A stretch of DNA of 64,000 nt from JABDQA01 sp963759125 (GTDB lineage: Bacteria > Desulfobacterota > Desulfobulbia > Desulfobulbales > Desulfocapsaceae). The stretch lies in NCBI GenBank assembly GCA_963759125.1, contig CAVWXN010000005.1:124001-188000 (forward strand), given 5' to 3'. Below, one piece after another: positions 35,945-44,814 of the stretch (positions are counted from its first letter, which is position 1; each line of letters begins with the position of its first letter). Under the pieces are notes generated by a model. That model made no database searches. It saw nothing but the letters and a program-made list of their open reading frames with translations, and had not been told where the DNA came from. The translations under genes and the position numbers were made by a program.

Positions 35945-37123
35945 ATGGCCCAGGCTGCCAACACCGTCTATCTCGACTGTTTCTCAGGCATCAGCGGAGA
36001 TATGCTGCTGGGCGCCCTGCTGGACTGCGGCCTCTCCGAGCGGGCGCTGCAGAACGAGCTGACCAAATTGGAGCTCGAGCCCTACCAGTTAAAGATTTCC
36101 AGGGAAACACGCCAGTCGATCTCTGCTCTATCGGTCCAGGTACACTCAACAACCAATCAGCGTTTCAGAAATCTTACCACGATCACTGATCTCCTTGAAC
36201 GAAGCGGGCTCGAGACAGCCGTGGCCGAGCGGTCTCTGGCGGTCTTCAGAAGACTGGCCCGGGCCGAGGCAAAAGTGCACGGGAAGCCCATCGATGAAAT
36301 TCACTTCCATGAAGTGGGCGCCCTCGACACCATCATCGACATTGTCGGCACCGTGGCCGGTTTTCATCTGCTTGGCCTGGGAACGGTCTACTGTTCTCCC
36401 CTTCCCTTGGGCCGGGGATTCGTCGACTGCGCCCATGGTTCCCTGCCGCTTCCCGCACCCGCGGTCTGCGAATTGCTGGAAGATATACCGGTGGTTGGTA
36501 TCGAGACAGACCAGGAGTTGGTGACGCCCACCGGTGCTGCACTGGTTGCTGAACTCACGGATCATTTTGGTCCGTTACCACCCATGACGATCACCACGAC
36601 CGGATACGGAGCGGGTGATGCCCCCGGCTCGGCAGACCGCCCCAATCTTCTGAGGCTCATCACCGGTCACCTGGAAACAGTGACAGAGGCCCAACAGGTG
36701 GAAGTAATTGAAACCAGTCTCGATGACTGGAACCCGGAAGGTTTTCCTTTTCTGTGCAGTAAGCTGCTTGACTGCAACGCCCTCGATGTAAATCTCGCCC
36801 CAATCCAAATGAAAAAAGGGCGGCCCGGGTTCAGACTGACAGTTGTCTGCAGAATTACTGATGCCCCAGCCATGAAAGAACTAATTCTCAGTGAAACATC
36901 GGCCATTGGTTTGCGCTTCAGGAGCGAACAACGAATGACGCTGCCGCGGGAAATAATTTCGGTCGAGACCCGCTGGGGCATGGTCCAGGCCAAACAGGTC
37001 GTGACTCCCGCCGGAGTCAAAATCTACCCGGAGTACGAATCCTGCAAGGACACGGCTGAGCAGCACAAGATCCCCCTAGATTTTGTCTACAGGGAAGTAA
37101 TAAAAAAATCCGGGGATGACTGA
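35945..37123 (+). CDS. larC: LarC nickel insertion protein (DUF111 family)
   Basis: A 392-residue protein beginning TVYLDCFSGISGDMLLGALLD, with HFHEVGALDTIIDIVGT, the GxVxCAHGxLPLPAPA segment and the C-terminal ETSLDDWNPEGF and ...EYESCKDTAE regions. LarC inserts nickel into the pyridinium pincer cofactor of lactate racemase-type enzymes using CTP. In some species the gene is split by a programmed frameshift; here it is one uninterrupted frame. No larA, larB or larE is in the window. Placed in the def-fmt unit, it is probably co-transcribed by position only. Confidence 0.9.
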   Translation: MAQAANTVYLDCFSGISGDMLLGALLDCGLSERALQNELTKLELEPYQLKISRETRQSISALSVQVHSTTNQRFRNLTTITDLLERSGLETAVAERSLAVFRRLARAEAKVHGKPIDEIHFHEVGALDTIIDIVGTVAGFHLLGLGTVYCSPLPLGRGFVDCAHGSLPLPAPAVCELLEDIPVVGIETDQELVTPTGAALVAELTDHFGPLPPMTITTTGYGAGDAPGSADRPNLLRLITGHLETVTEAQQVEVIETSLDDWNPEGFPFLCSKLLDCNALDVNLAPIQMKKGRPGFRLTVVCRITDAPAMKELILSETSAIGLRFRSEQRMTLPREIISVETRWGMVQAKQVVTPAGVKIYPEYESCKDTAEQHKIPLDFVYREVIKKSGDD

Positions 37124-37126
37124 GTG

Positions 37127-37588
37127 ATGGACAAGCTGATCGTTGCCCTGGCAACCGGTTTATACAGCGGCAAAATTCCCTTTGCGCCGGGCACCTGGGG
37201 GTCGGCCTTCGCTCTCATTCCCTGGTACTTCTGCAGAGGCCTTTCACTGGTCAATTATCTGATCGTTCTGGCCGTGATTTTCGTGGTCGGTTTCCTGACT
37301 TCCGGTTCGGCTGAGAAGATAATCGACCGGCCGGACCCAGGCTGTATCGTCATCGATGAGATCCTGGGCATGTTCATTACCCTGACGCTCGCTCCCAGCC
37401 ATCCGGCTGCCTGGCTGTTGGGGTTTTTACTGTTCAGAATATTTGACATCTTGAAGCCCTTTCCCGTGTCCTGGTTAGATACCCACCTGCACGGCGGCAT
37501 CGGCATCATGATGGACGATGTGATGGCCGGGATCTACGCCCTCATCTGCCTGCAGCTCATCTGGCTGCTGATCGGCAAATTCTTTTAA
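37127..37588 (+). CDS. pgpA: Phosphatidylglycerophosphatase A
   Basis: A 153-residue membrane phosphatase that produces phosphatidylglycerol. The motifs FAPGTWGSAFAL, PDPGCIVIDEILGMFI and the LDTHLHGGIGIMMDDVMAG segment (acidic metal-binding residues) are diagnostic. The ATG at 37127 follows a GTG at 37124 that is also possible, both within the stop/start junction with larC. With plsY nearby on the other strand, two phospholipid genes are close together. Confidence 0.94.
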   Translation: MDKLIVALATGLYSGKIPFAPGTWGSAFALIPWYFCRGLSLVNYLIVLAVIFVVGFLTSGSAEKIIDRPDPGCIVIDEILGMFITLTLAPSHPAAWLLGFLLFRIFDILKPFPVSWLDTHLHGGIGIMMDDVMAGIYALICLQLIWLLIGKFF

Positions 37589-38216
37589 TGCCTTCAGAAG
37601 ATGGCTTGATCTTTATCTGGGGGGGCCGATAAAAGTCTAAGGGAGCAAGGATGGCGGAGGGCGCATTAGCGGTAAGGCCCTGAAGGCCAATGAGAATAGG
37701 CCCGAAGGGTTGCGCAGCAACCGGCTGCCACAGGCCGAAGGCCGTCATCCAGCCGGCCCTCATTGGCCGTAAGATCAGGCCAGAGCGTAGCGCCCGGAGT
37801 CAACCTTGCTCCCTTTCTCGAATGATCAGAATGATAGAAGACTTTTGTAACACAGGTCTTGGTTATCTGTTGCTGCTGCGCTCGGCCTTTTCAACTCCGC
37901 GGCGAAAAACCGAACGGATGCCGGCCGCTGCGCGGCCTCTAGCGCTCGGTAATCATTTTCACCGCTGCGTTGGGCCTTCACAATGCAGCCCCAGACAACA
38001 AGACCTGCCTAAATACTTCTTCTCAAAATTGGGAATGTTGAGGTATGCCGAAAACCGACTCTCGCAGTCGAATCCTGCACTTTCTTGAGTATCTGAAAAA
38101 TTAGGATTTTCGATCTAGATCGAGGCGTGGATGAAAATTGACCCGCAGGCGTACAAGTAATACGCCGAGGACTCAATTTCCATTCGCAACGAAGAGATTG
38201 ATCGAAAAGACAATTT
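37589..38216. other. Gene-free region with two inverted-repeat elements
   Basis: A 628-bp stretch between convergent pgpA and leuD without a credible gene. It holds a 177-bp palindromic element (37639-37815), a GC-rich middle part with CGGCCGCTGCGCGGCC-like dyads near 37920-37945, and a fold-back repeat copy (38091-38222). Short frames across it are not supported. Confidence 0.5.
37639..37815. repeat. 177-bp long imperfect palindrome with 12-bp terminal inverted repeats
   Basis: Perfect terminal arms AAGGGAGCAAGG (37639-37650) and complement (37804-37815) enclose further nested pairs: GGGCGC 37659-37664 with 37790-37795, GGCCAATGAG 37685-37694 with 37759-37768, and an apical GGTTGC-GCA-GCAACC hairpin near 37709-37723. 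All pair symmetrically, so the whole element can fold as one stem with side hairpins. It looks like a MITE or a structured RNA. Confidence 0.65.
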
Positions 38217-38222
38217 TTAGAC
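38091..38222. repeat. Fold-back intergenic repeat, copy 3
   Basis: About 132 bp matching the copy at 33578 over most of its length, including GATCGAGG, GAAAATTGA, a direct match GAGGACTCAATTT (38167-38179) and AAAAGACAATTTTT near the end. Terminal arms pair imperfectly. It runs into the leuD stop codon, as copy 2 does into plsY. Confidence 0.7.
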
Positions 38223-38822
38223 AAACGATGGCAGCCTTTGATGCACCTCTTCGATGGCAGCCTCATTCTGCAGCAGCTCATCCAGCGTGTTCCAGGTCCC
38301 GGCCAGCAGTGCCGTTTTGGCGGCCGGATTGATGTCGACGGCGACACTCTTCCCCTCGAAACTGAGGGTTTCAGCCTCAAGATCGAGATCGAAATTTAGC
38401 TGCGGATTATTCTGCACCAGTTTCTGCAGTTCATCGATTGTCTGCTCATCGGCGGTGCAGACTGGTATACCGATGCTTGTGCAGTTGCCGGCGAAAATCT
38501 CACCAAACGATTCTCCGATAATCGCCTTGATGCCAGACCTCATGATTGCCTGGGGAGCATGCTCACGACTCGAACCGCAACCAAAATTGCGGCCAACAAG
38601 CAGAAGTGCGGCCCCCGCATATTTCTCCTCATTGAAGGGGTGCTCCTTTGGAGACCCGTCGTCGTTGAAACGCTCATCCTTGAATACCTCTGCGCCGAGC
38701 CCTTCGAAGGTGACGCTGCGCAAATATCTGGCTGGAATAATCCGATCGGTGTCCACATCATTGCCCGGAACCGGTATGGCTGTTCCCTGAACTGCTTTGA
38801 TTGCTGCTGGATTATTACTCAT
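38217..38822 (-). CDS. leuD: 3-Isopropylmalate dehydratase small subunit
   Basis: A 201-residue subunit of isopropylmalate isomerase in leucine biosynthesis. It has GTAIPVPGNDVDTDRIIPARYL and the swivel-domain motif NFGCGSSREHAPQAI, both characteristic. The gene is 12 bp downstream of leuC on the same strand. The last codons fall in the fold-back repeat at 38091-38222. Confidence 0.95.
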   Translation of the reverse strand: MSNNPAAIKAVQGTAIPVPGNDVDTDRIIPARYLRSVTFEGLGAEVFKDERFNDDGSPKEHPFNEEKYAGAALLLVGRNFGCGSSREHAPQAIMRSGIKAIIGESFGEIFAGNCTSIGIPVCTADEQTIDELQKLVQNNPQLNFDLDLEAETLSFEGKSVAVDINPAAKTALLAGTWNTLDELLQNEAAIEEVHQRLPSFV

Positions 38823-38834
38823 TTCCTCTGTCCT

Positions 38835-40238
38835 TTAGATATAATTTCTAACATCGGCAACCGCACCCTCTACAGCGGCGGCGGCAACCATAGCCGGGCT
38901 CATCAGCATCGTCCGGCCAGTGGACGATCCCTGTCTGCCGATAAAATTTCGGTTCGAGGTACTGGCACTGAGTTGTCGCCCAACCAGTTTGTCGGGATTC
39001 ATTGCCAGACACATGGAGCAGCCAGCCTCACGCCATTCGAAACCGGCTTCGGTGAAAATCCGATCAAGCCCCTCCGCTTCGGCCTGAAGTTTGACTTTTC
39101 TGGAACCGGGCACGGCCAGGGCTTTGACATGGGAGGCGACCTTTCTTCCCTTGACCACCTCGGCGGCCGCCCGGAAGTCTGAGATCCTGCCATTGGTACA
39201 GCTGCCGATAAAGGCCACATCGATCTTCTGTCCTTCGATTTTCTGCCCCTCGTCAAAACCCATGTGTTCGTATGCTTTCCGGGTGATTTCCACTTCTGTT
39301 TCATCTACCTCACTTAAGCGGGGCATGTTCTCGTCTACACCGATACCCTGCCCAGGAGTGATTCCCCAGGTGACCATCGGGCTCATGCTGGTTGCGTCGA
39401 GTTGATAGACATCGTCGTATTCTGCGTCAGGATCAGAGGCCATAGCCTGCCAATGAGCCACCGCTTCAGTGAATTTCTCACCTTTAGGGCTGAAGGGTCT
39501 GCCCTCGAGATAGTCAAAGGTGATCTGGTCCGGATTCACATAGCCGGCCCGGGCGCCGCCCTCGATGCTCATGTTGCAGACGGTCATTCTCTCTTCCATG
39601 GACAGGCCGTGAATTACCGGCCCGGCAAATTCGTAGGCATAGCCGAGACCCCCCATTACTCCAAGATCGGCAATGATCCTGAGGATAATATCCTTGGCGA
39701 AAATGCCATCGGGCCGGGATCCGACCACATCTATTTTCTTCACCTGAAGACGTTCGAAGGCAAGCGTCTGGGTAGCCAGTATGTCTCGGACCTGGGAGGT
39801 ACCGACACCAAAAGCAAGTGCCCCAAAAGCACCATGGGTCGAGGTGTGGGAGTCGCCGCAGGCAATGGTTATGCCGGGCTGGGTAAAGCCGTTTTCCGGT
39901 CCGATGATATGAACGATCCCCTGGGAATCAGAGTCAAGACCGTAGAACCTCAGCCCGAAGTCGGAAGTGTTCTGTTCAATGGCCTGCAGCATCTGCTCGG
40001 CAAGATCATCCCGATAGGGCCTGATAAGCTGATTTTGGGTGGGTACGATATGATCGACCGTGGAGACGGTGCGCTGCGGATATTTTACCGACAGGCCACG
40101 CTCTCTGAGTTCTTGGAACGCCTGGGGTGAGGTGACTTCATGCACCAGATGGAGACCGATAAACAGCTGATCGCGGGTTTCCGAAAGCGATGCAACCTTG
40201 TGCAGGTCCCAGACTTTATTGAACAGATTTTTTCCCAT
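38835..40238 (-). CDS. leuC: 3-Isopropylmalate dehydratase large subunit
   Basis: A 467-residue aconitase-family subunit. The [4Fe-4S] ligands are seen in GSCTNGRISD and GCSMCLAMNPD, and the substrate loop in ACGDSHTSTHGAFGALAFGVG. The length fits the bacterial LeuC type. With LeuD it converts 2-isopropylmalate to 3-isopropylmalate. Its promoter should lie in the 190 bp that also hold the terminator of the cyd operon. Confidence 0.96.
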   Translation of the reverse strand: MGKNLFNKVWDLHKVASLSETRDQLFIGLHLVHEVTSPQAFQELRERGLSVKYPQRTVSTVDHIVPTQNQLIRPYRDDLAEQMLQAIEQNTSDFGLRFYGLDSDSQGIVHIIGPENGFTQPGITIACGDSHTSTHGAFGALAFGVGTSQVRDILATQTLAFERLQVKKIDVVGSRPDGIFAKDIILRIIADLGVMGGLGYAYEFAGPVIHGLSMEERMTVCNMSIEGGARAGYVNPDQITFDYLEGRPFSPKGEKFTEAVAHWQAMASDPDAEYDDVYQLDATSMSPMVTWGITPGQGIGVDENMPRLSEVDETEVEITRKAYEHMGFDEGQKIEGQKIDVAFIGSCTNGRISDFRAAAEVVKGRKVASHVKALAVPGSRKVKLQAEAEGLDRIFTEAGFEWREAGCSMCLAMNPDKLVGRQLSASTSNRNFIGRQGSSTGRTMLMSPAMVAAAAVEGAVADVRNYI

Positions 40239-40363
40239 TTCCTACTCCTTTTTCAGGATCTCTTTTAGATTTATTATCCGGATGTTGCGGATGGAGCACC
40301 AGAGGGCAGGTCTCTTGGACGCAGGGGTATTCTCATGCTTCAAACCGAGAGAGAGTATAACCA

Positions 40364-40403
40364 CAAAAAAAGAAAACGGGAAGCCCCTCAAGGATCTTCC
40401 CGT
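40364..40403 (-). terminator. Intrinsic terminator of the cyd operon
   Basis: An 8-bp stem (40376-40383 with 40396-40403, ACGGGAAG and complement) is followed on the minus strand by UUUCUUUUUUUG. It lies about 30 bp beyond the stop of the 30-codon gene at 40432-40524 and before leuC. Confidence 0.8.
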
Positions 40404-40431
40404 CCATAAATCCGGTAGAAGAATCAGGAAT

Positions 40432-40524
40432 CTACAATTTCCCTGCCTTCTCCAGAACCTTTACCGATAATTTATAGGAAACAACTATCAGGGCTACCCA
40501 TGAAACAATGAGAAAAGGTACCAT
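40432..40524 (-). CDS. Small membrane protein downstream of cydB (CydX-like candidate)
   Basis: A 30-residue protein (MVPFLIVSWVALIVVSYKLS and ten further residues) forming a single membrane helix with a basic C-terminal tail. A good ribosome site (GGGAGGA) stands 6 bp ahead of the ATG, 18 bp after the cydB stop and before the operon terminator. CydX-type peptides, about 30-40 residues, stabilise cytochrome bd and are encoded in this position; sequence similarity to E. coli CydX is not clear, so the assignment rests on size, topology and place. Another possibility is a DUF-type small membrane peptide. Confidence 0.65.
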   Translation of the reverse strand: MVPFLIVSWVALIVVSYKLSVKVLEKAGKL

Positions 40525-40542
40525 CTTGATCCTCCCGGTTCG

Positions 40543-41676
40543 TTAATAGGCTTTTGTATCGTTGATGTCTTCGACCCCGATCTTTCTCCCGTCCATCAGA
40601 TACCAGACATAGGCGATATAGGCCAGTACGAGCGGAATCACAAATGCCACGTAAGTCATCGCCGTCAGGGTGTAATGACTCGAGGAGGCATTGAAAATCG
40701 TCAGGCTTGACTGCAGATCGGCCTTGGACGGATAGAATGGAGTGTTGTTGAACCCAGCTGTGAAGAACACCGCCAGCCCGACCAAAACCGTTCCCAGACC
40801 GCCAAACCAGATACCCCGGAAGCCGCCCAGAAAACTGGTTAAAATGACTCCCCAGACGACCAGAACCAGACCGGCCAGAAGCATTACGAGAACAGTCGGC
40901 ATGGCCAGGAGATTGGCCAGATATTTGCCAGAAACCAGACTGACAACACCGTTTTCATCAAAGGAAAACCCCTGCATCAACAACAAACTGGCCAGTACGT
41001 AAAGCAGAAAAGGCAGGGCACAGACCAGACTGACCAGGCAGGACCGGCGCAGCCGCATCTCCATTTCCGGGGCCAGGGCAAAATCGATGTTGTTGATCAG
41101 ATACATCGAACCCAGTACCCGGGCATTGAAAACCAGAAACAGCCCCAGAGACAGATTGAAAAGCGAGAAGGCAGCTTCCAGGCCCCGCAGCGGATGGGTC
41201 CAGGTTACCTGATTGAAAAGGTTCAGGGTGAAATTGGAGCCGGTAAAAAAGGTGCCGACGGCCGCCCCGATCAGCAGAATACCGACCGAGCCGTTAATGA
41301 ACAGAAAAATTTCGTACACTTTGGCTCCCAGCAGGTTACTGGGTTTTTTCCGGAACTCATAACTCACCGCCTGAACGATAAAGGTAAACAGAATCAGCAT
41401 CCATACCCAGTACGCACCACCGAAACTGGTTGCATAAAATTTCGGAAAGGCGGCAAACAGTGCCCCGCCAAAAAGAACCAGGGTGGTAAAGGTGAGTTCC
41501 CATTTGCGTCCCAGGGAATTGATCACCAGTCCTTTTTCAGTTTCGTTTTTGGCAACCTGCCAGAGCAGCGTCTGCCCCCCCTGAACAAAGGTCAGAAAGA
41601 GAAAGAGCGAGCCGACGGTTGCCGCAATTATCCACCAGATCTGCTGCAGAATCGCAGTATCCAAGCTACCTATCAT
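40543..41676 (-). CDS. cydB: Cytochrome bd ubiquinol/menaquinol oxidase subunit II
   Basis: A 377-residue membrane protein with eight to nine helices. It starts with the typical LQQIWWIIAATVGSLFLFLTFVQGGQTLLW (in part) and contains WELTFTTLVLFGGALFAAFPKFY and the C-terminal YVWYLMDGRKIG. It joins CydA in the terminal oxidase that reduces oxygen without pumping. The gene begins one base after the cydA stop. Confidence 0.94.
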   Translation of the reverse strand: MIGSLDTAILQQIWWIIAATVGSLFLFLTFVQGGQTLLWQVAKNETEKGLVINSLGRKWELTFTTLVLFGGALFAAFPKFYATSFGGAYWVWMLILFTFIVQAVSYEFRKKPSNLLGAKVYEIFLFINGSVGILLIGAAVGTFFTGSNFTLNLFNQVTWTHPLRGLEAAFSLFNLSLGLFLVFNARVLGSMYLINNIDFALAPEMEMRLRRSCLVSLVCALPFLLYVLASLLLMQGFSFDENGVVSLVSGKYLANLLAMPTVLVMLLAGLVLVVWGVILTSFLGGFRGIWFGGLGTVLVGLAVFFTAGFNNTPFYPSKADLQSSLTIFNASSSHYTLTAMTYVAFVIPLVLAYIAYVWYLMDGRKIGVEDINDTKAY

Positions 41677-43209
41677 TTATGCGCCCTCCGGTCCTTTGTT
41701 GATCTGGTTGAGCATGATCTTGACTTCTGCCAGCAGCAGCAAGGTGAAAAGTATGGCAAACATCCAGAAAGTTGTCATGACATTACCGACATCAAGGTTG
41801 CTTGTGGCCACACCTACCGGCAGCATATTCTGAATTGCCCAAGGCTGCCTGCCGACCTCGGCAACAACCCAGCCGGCCTGACTGGCGATCATGGCCAGAA
41901 AGAATGACAGCACGCCAAAAGGGAGCAGCCAGCGTTTTTCCGCGATGGTATCCTTGATGCCGTAAACCAGGTAAGCAAGGCAGATGAGACCGAAGAACAC
42001 AGCCAGATAGACCATGATGTGAAAGGCGTAATAGGAAGTCTGAACCGGTGGAACCCCATCCTCGGGTTTCTCCAGATAGCCGAAGCCGAGATAATCCTGA
42101 TTTTCCTTGAATTGAGCCAGGGAGACCTCGGCGGCGGCGGTATCACCCGCCTTTGTGGCATCCTTGTAGGCCGAAAGATCAGTTATTGCTTTTCTACCCC
42201 GTTCAATTTTCTGGTCATAGCCGACAATATTCTCGTCCGCATTGCCATAGACCAGGTCGTAAACCCCGGGAATAAAGGCGTCAAACTGTCGTTTTCCCAT
42301 AAGTGACAGTCCTCTGGGAATTGCCACTTCGAACAGAAACGGATCCTGACCATCGCCTAGAGTTTTATTCGGGTTCATGATCCCGAAGGCCACTAGATCG
42401 GCACCTTTTTTACCCTCGAAAAGTCCCTCGTAGGCCGCCAGTTTCATCGGTTGCACCCGGGCATTGTTGAAGGCCGATTCATCTCCGGTAAGCCCGGCAT
42501 AGGCGAAAGAGATCAGGCCGAAGACGGAGGCCACCAGAATGGAGCGCTTGGCCATTTCCACATGCCTGCGTTTGATCAGGTAATAGGAAGAAATAGCAAA
42601 AACGAACATCACGGCAACCAGGAAGCTGGAGCTGGTGGTGTGGGTGAATTTGGCAATCGCCACGGGTGAGAAGAGTACCTCCCAGAAGTTCTGCATCTCG
42701 AAACGGACGGTCTCGGGATTGAATTCCATACCGACCGGATACTGCATCCAGCCGTTAGCTACCAGAATCCATAAGGCAGAGAGATTGGAGCCGATGGCCA
42801 CCATCCAGGTGGAAAAGAGATGGAAGCCTTTTGATACCCTGTCCCAGCCAAAAAACATGACAGCGAAAAAGGTGGCCTCGAGGAAAAAGGCCACAATTCC
42901 TTCGACAGCCAGTGGGGCGCCGAAGATATCGCCGACCATCCAGGAATAGTTGGACCAGTTGGTGCCGAATTCGAATTCGAGGATAATGCCGGTGGCAACA
43001 CCAATCGCGAAGTTGATGCCGAACAGCGTCATCCAGAACCTGGTCAGCTGCTTCCATTCCTCGTTACCGGTCTTAACGTAGATGGTCTCATAAAAGGCAC
43101 ATAAGAACGACAACCCCAGCGTCAACGGCACAAACAGCCAGTGGTACATCGCGGTCAGTGCAAACTGAGCCCTGGACCAGTTGACCAGTGCCAGGTCTAT
43201 CTCACCCAT
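41677..43209 (-). CDS. cydA: Cytochrome bd oxidase subunit I
   Basis: A 510-residue membrane protein carrying haems b558, b595 and d. Seen are the N-terminal haem-ligand region WSRAQFALTAMYHWLFVPLTLGLS, FGINFAIGVATGI, the FTHTTSSSFLVAVMFV helix, and GRQPWAIQNMLPVG near the C-terminus, a mark of the family. The quinol-binding loop is short to moderate. Cytochrome bd in anaerobes removes or uses low oxygen; a role in oxygen protection is likely. It precedes cydB and follows the DUF4492 gene. Confidence 0.95.
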   Translation of the reverse strand: MGEIDLALVNWSRAQFALTAMYHWLFVPLTLGLSFLCAFYETIYVKTGNEEWKQLTRFWMTLFGINFAIGVATGIILEFEFGTNWSNYSWMVGDIFGAPLAVEGIVAFFLEATFFAVMFFGWDRVSKGFHLFSTWMVAIGSNLSALWILVANGWMQYPVGMEFNPETVRFEMQNFWEVLFSPVAIAKFTHTTSSSFLVAVMFVFAISSYYLIKRRHVEMAKRSILVASVFGLISFAYAGLTGDESAFNNARVQPMKLAAYEGLFEGKKGADLVAFGIMNPNKTLGDGQDPFLFEVAIPRGLSLMGKRQFDAFIPGVYDLVYGNADENIVGYDQKIERGRKAITDLSAYKDATKAGDTAAAEVSLAQFKENQDYLGFGYLEKPEDGVPPVQTSYYAFHIMVYLAVFFGLICLAYLVYGIKDTIAEKRWLLPFGVLSFFLAMIASQAGWVVAEVGRQPWAIQNMLPVGVATSNLDVGNVMTTFWMFAILFTLLLLAEVKIMLNQINKGPEGA

Positions 43210-43219
43210 AGTTCCTCCT

Positions 43220-43447
43220 CTAATTGCTGTTCTGAGCGGGTGCGGTGATCTGCTCCATCACATAATCGGCCCGCTGTTCATCTGTTGAAAACTGAGTACT
43301 CAAAAAGTCAGGAAAGAAAAAGAGCTTCAAAACCGCAAACATTATAAACAATTTCACCAGAATGATTTTCCATAGTGTTTTGCCGAGGGTCATCGACCTG
43401 AACCCGTCCCGGTAAAACCTCACAACTCTGACCGGATATGATGCCAT
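43220..43447 (-). CDS. DUF4492 membrane protein at the head of the cyd operon
   Basis: A 75-residue protein with one membrane helix (LWKIILVKLFIMFAVLKLFF) and the conserved VVRFYRDGFRSMTLGKTLW lead. DUF4492 proteins are found next to cydAB in Bacteroidetes, Epsilon- and Deltaproteobacteria and are presumed to aid assembly or function of cytochrome bd. It lies 10 bp upstream of cydA in one operon with the small peptide at the far end. Confidence 0.88.
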   Translation of the reverse strand: MASYPVRVVRFYRDGFRSMTLGKTLWKIILVKLFIMFAVLKLFFFPDFLSTQFSTDEQRADYVMEQITAPAQNSN

Positions 43448-43813
43448 TAGCTCTTAGGTCCCTGAAATTTAATCTTTGCAGCCGGTTGAAACCGGACACC
43501 TTGATCTTGAGTCCCGTTTCATCGCCTGATTTTATCTTTGTTTTTTCCTGAGTCAATATCGGATTGCACTATATCGAAGGGTCGGATCCATGTCAATAAT
43601 AATTCTCATTACTAAGTATATGGCTATTTCCTGCTATTACAGCTTGTTAGTCTACAAAACCTTCCCATGTTTATATTACAAGTTTTCAAATAAATAGTTA
43701 CTTTCACAAGCTATAGATGAATTGCCTGTCACAATGCAAGACCCAACAAATGACTTGTATTTTTAACCTCAACCATCTATGTAGCAGTCTTCACCTTCAA
43801 CCAGGAAACAATC
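43448..43813. other. Divergent regulatory region between cyd operon and DMT transporter
   Basis: A 366-bp AT-rich stretch without a gene. Contains a Fur-box-like site at 43595-43613 and several AT-rich hexamers usable as -10 elements. A frame at 43717-43920 runs into the transporter gene in another frame and is not accepted. Confidence 0.45.
43595..43613. promoter_or_regulatory. Fur-box-like site upstream of the cyd operon
   Basis: AATAATAATTCTCATTACT matches 13 of 19 positions of the classical GATAATGATAATCATTATC Fur box. It lies about 150 bp ahead of the DUF4492-cydAB start and 200 bp ahead of the transporter. The match is moderate and could be chance in an AT-rich region. Confidence 0.3.
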
Positions 43814-44725
43814 GTGCCTTTTGTAGGAGAATTACTCGCACTTACCACGGTACTGTGCTGGAGTATCAGTGTTCAGTTTTTCGAAGCCGCCTCGAAACGA
43901 GTCGGTTCAGTACCGGTTAATATCATCAGAATCGGGGTCGCACTGATCTTGTTCAGCCTCTTTCTGATGATCCGTGATGGAACTATGTTCCCCGCCGAGT
44001 TTCCTGCGCACGCCTGGTTTTACCTGAGCCTTTCCGGCATTGTCGGTTTCTTTATCGGCGATATCTTTTTGTTCATGGCCCTGGTAAATCTTGGTCCCCG
44101 ACTGGCAATGCTCATTCACAGCCTGGCGGCCCCGGCAACGGCAGTTATCGGCTGGCTGTTTCTGGATGAAAGCTACCGGATTACCCAGTGGCTTGGGATC
44201 TTCATCGCCCTCTCGGGTGTTTTTCTCGTTATCCTGGAGAGAAGCCCTGCCACTCCGGCCGAGAGCCTGCAGGTCCGAACCATTTCGCTCAAAGGCCTGG
44301 CCCTGGGGGCTGGCGCCCTGTTGGGCCAGGCGGTCGGCTATATTTTCAGTAAGGTGGGAATGCAGACCGAAACCGGTTATCTCGATGCCTTCGCTTCCAC
44401 CCAGATCAGAGCCATCGCCGCCTTTATCTGCTTCACTGCCTTTTTGACCATAACCAATAGATGGGGGTCGGTGAAACAGGCCTTTCGCGATCCAAGAGCC
44501 CTCCTTTACACCTCGGCAGGATCTGTGGTCGGCCCGTTTTTGGGTGTTTCGCTATCGCTGTTGATTCTCCATTACCTGGCCGCCGGCGTTGCCGCCACCT
44601 TTTTATCACTGGTTCCGATATTCATGATCCCGTTTGCCCGGTTTCTGCATAAAGAGCATGTGTCACTGCGGGCTGTAATCGGAACCATTGTTGCCGTGTT
44701 TGGCATTTACCTGCTGGTCTCCTAG
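43814..44725 (+). CDS. EamA-family (drug/metabolite) transporter
   Basis: A 303-residue, ten-helix membrane protein with two EamA repeats: VPFVGELLALTTVLCWSISVQ at the start, GWLFLDESYRITQWLGIFIALSGVFLVIL ending the first repeat (in part) and RFLHKEHVSLRAVIGTIVAVFGIYLLVS ending the second (in part). The initiation codon at 43814 is GTG; no strong ribosome site is visible (AGGAAAC 43802-43808 is acceptable). Substrate unknown. It stands alone. Confidence 0.83.
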   Translation: MPFVGELLALTTVLCWSISVQFFEAASKRVGSVPVNIIRIGVALILFSLFLMIRDGTMFPAEFPAHAWFYLSLSGIVGFFIGDIFLFMALVNLGPRLAMLIHSLAAPATAVIGWLFLDESYRITQWLGIFIALSGVFLVILERSPATPAESLQVRTISLKGLALGAGALLGQAVGYIFSKVGMQTETGYLDAFASTQIRAIAAFICFTAFLTITNRWGSVKQAFRDPRALLYTSAGSVVGPFLGVSLSLLILHYLAAGVAATFLSLVPIFMIPFARFLHKEHVSLRAVIGTIVAVFGIYLLVS

Positions 44726-44814
44726 CCTGATGCGCATGAGTCGAGAAGAACTGCGACTCAAGGAGAGTTGGCGAAGTCAGGATGGCTGATGGTATCGGCT
44801 TGTGAATATCCAAG

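Noticed and set aside
37557..37763. 68-codon minus-strand frame across the 177-bp palindrome
   Set aside because: Coding-like appearance comes from the GC-rich palindrome; no ribosome site or homology-like features.
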